DNA of 64,000 bases from Eublepharis macularius (taxonomy: Eukaryota > Chordata > Lepidosauria > Squamata > Eublepharidae). Below, in pieces: positions 62,556 through 64,000 of the stretch. How positions within the stretch are numbered: position 1 is the stretch's first letter; each line of letters begins with the position of its first letter. Position numbers and translations under genes: made by a program. The stretch is taken from contig NC_072801.1 in assembly GCF_028583425.1 (NCBI RefSeq), positions 24,634,001 to 24,698,000 on the forward strand. Direction: 5' to 3'. The notes below the pieces were generated by a model. The model was not told the DNA's origin. It made no database searches and worked only from the letters and a program-made list of their open reading frames with translations.

Positions 62556-64000
62556 CAACCGTGGGATGACTGCACCTGATATTGAATGTTTGTGCTTAGT
62601 ATTTGTGCTCAGCAATAGGGCAACGAGTGTCATTTCATTAGATAATTTTTGGATTGTCGCCCAACTAAGTCTTGGGCAGGGGACACCAAGCCGTACCCCC
62701 AAGCGTTAGAAATAACAAGCTGCATGCAACTATCTGTGGACTTCAATGAGTGGGACATTCTGGCTTTTCCATACTGCTGCAGCTCATGAAGCCCCCTGAA
62801 ATTTTGTTCCTTGGGGGTCAGGAGAACCTCGGGATCAGCACAGAGGGCAAGGGGAGGACTGTAGTGGGAGGGGGGAACTGGTAGAAATTGTCATCCCTTC
62901 TACTGCAAGCGGAAATGCCGTTGGAGAAAATGCATGGTTGGGATATCTCCAATATTTTATGTTATTTGCAGCCTTTCAAAGATTGCAGATTAGAAACTCT
63001 TAGGAGCGATTTGGAATTCCTGCACCCTTCAGTTCCCACATCCATCACTTTAATGGATCCCGCCCCCCCAAATGAGCAACACACCCAGCCAGCTTGGGAA
63101 ACACTCTGTGAGTCACTTGTGGATGTCTCTCATCTGAAGGATTCCCTCCACTCATCCCTTAGTACAAGCACTTCTCTGGCAAGGGCAAGACCTTTCTGCA
63201 TTGCCACGTCACCCTCATGAACCTTCTTTTTGACCCAGGCAACAGACATGCAAACAAATCACTCAGTCATGCATCCAGCTATGACTCAGTGAGTGATGCC
63301 TGAGCAGCAATGTTCAAAAGCACTGCATTTGGTAGTGGCAGCATGTCTGTTTAACTTACAGGGAAATTTCCTGGTAAGCCAGTGCCCTAAGGGGCCACTG
63401 TTGGCCAATAGCAAGCAGACCCAAGCCCCAGCAACTCTGCTCAAACATTAGGGGCCGCTTGGCCCAGACACCTCATCAGACCTCGAACTGTCTTCTCCTG
63501 TACGGCTGCCAGGAGGGAGCAATGGGTAATACCCATTGATTGCACTGCTGAACTGCGAGGGCTGCTCACTTCGACTTTTTCACTTCCTAGTCTACTCCTG
63601 GCGTCTGCCTCTAAAGAGGGCAATAACGTTCACTCCTGTTTGGCTGTTCTGTAAGATCTTTAAGGATTTTTTTTATCTTGTTTTTGATGATCTGGGGTGA
63701 TGGCCAGGATATAGCCAGATCAGCTGCATCAACCTTGGCAATCTTTGGGGTGACAGATGTCACAGCCAGATCGCCCTCACATCCAGCCAGAGATTGCTGT
63801 GCTGCAGATGTCAACCAGTTTGACGGTCCTTCCCGTTCCTCGGGATACTCTGGAAGCTAGTTCTGGGAAGAGGGTGGTGATTCTAAGAGAGAATTCTCTG
63901 CATCCCCTCCAGAGTACAATGTGGATACAAGATAGCGGAACCATTTATTATTTATTTATTATTTCTTTGAGGAAAAAATTATGCCTCCTCCCTGGGGAGT
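62556..64000. other. No gene recognised; presumed ELFN1 intron
   Basis: Open frames on both strands resemble no known protein. No upstream ELFN1 exon could be identified. Confidence 0.4.

Noticed and set aside
63600-63870. A possible upstream ELFN1 exon
   Set aside because: No donor/acceptor pair or recognisable coding or UTR signature could be supported.

Overview
The window is vertebrate nuclear DNA, most likely from a squamate reptile (lizard or snake). The evidence is two host genes in vertebrate syntenic order, a Sauria-type tRNA SINE, 5S-rRNA-derived SINEs, an intact CR1 LINE, L2 and L1 LINEs, a Penelope-like element and a DIRS element. Species cannot be read from the sequence. There is no bacterial, phage or CRISPR content.

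Host genes. The last coding exon of MAD1L1 (spindle-checkpoint protein MAD1) lies on the + strand at 16147-16305, with a clear splice acceptor and a candidate poly(A) signal at 16987. The complete single-exon coding sequence of ELFN1 (synaptic leucine-rich-repeat adhesion protein, 796 aa) lies on the - strand at 59392-61782, with a tandem splice acceptor just upstream. The two genes converge tail to tail, as in human 7p22.3. Bases 1-16146 are therefore read as the last MAD1L1 intron, about 17-58.6 kb as the intergenic spacer, and 61.8-64 kb as an ELFN1 5' intron.

Layout. 1-2745: 3' part of a DIRS retroelement with its terminal and internal complementary repeats. 4175-5727: an ORF1-only (HAL1-like) L1 between 17-bp target-site duplications (TSDs). 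7004-9174: a Penelope-like element inserted as an inverted dimer inside one 13-bp TSD, with hammerhead-ribozyme-like motifs in its ends. 9190-11340: a decayed L2. 16.1-17.0 kb: MAD1L1 end. 17600-18137 and 26130-26513: two hAT-type MITEs. 20247-~24800: a full-length CR1 with both ORFs open. 27469-27561: a near-perfect 93-bp palindrome. 32078-32374: Sauria SINE. 35745-36394: 5'-truncated L1. 36874-40097: a 3.2-kb foldback (giant hairpin) element with hAT-type ends and 8-bp TSD. 44-51 kb: nested SINE, L2 and CR1 insertions. 55-58 kb: short palindromic or hammerhead-bearing repeats and hAT MITEs. 58.6-61.8 kb: ELFN1. About eighteen tRNA-Ala-type SINE copies and six MIR-like SINE copies are scattered throughout.

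The most unusual objects are the 3.2-kb foldback element and its shared end formula with two small MITEs, the Penelope inverted dimer in a single TSD, and the ORF1-only L1. Several repeat-poor stretches (about 6.7, 15.8, 18.7, 34.5, 40.6 and 46.1 kb) look like candidate conserved non-coding elements, but that cannot be shown without alignments.
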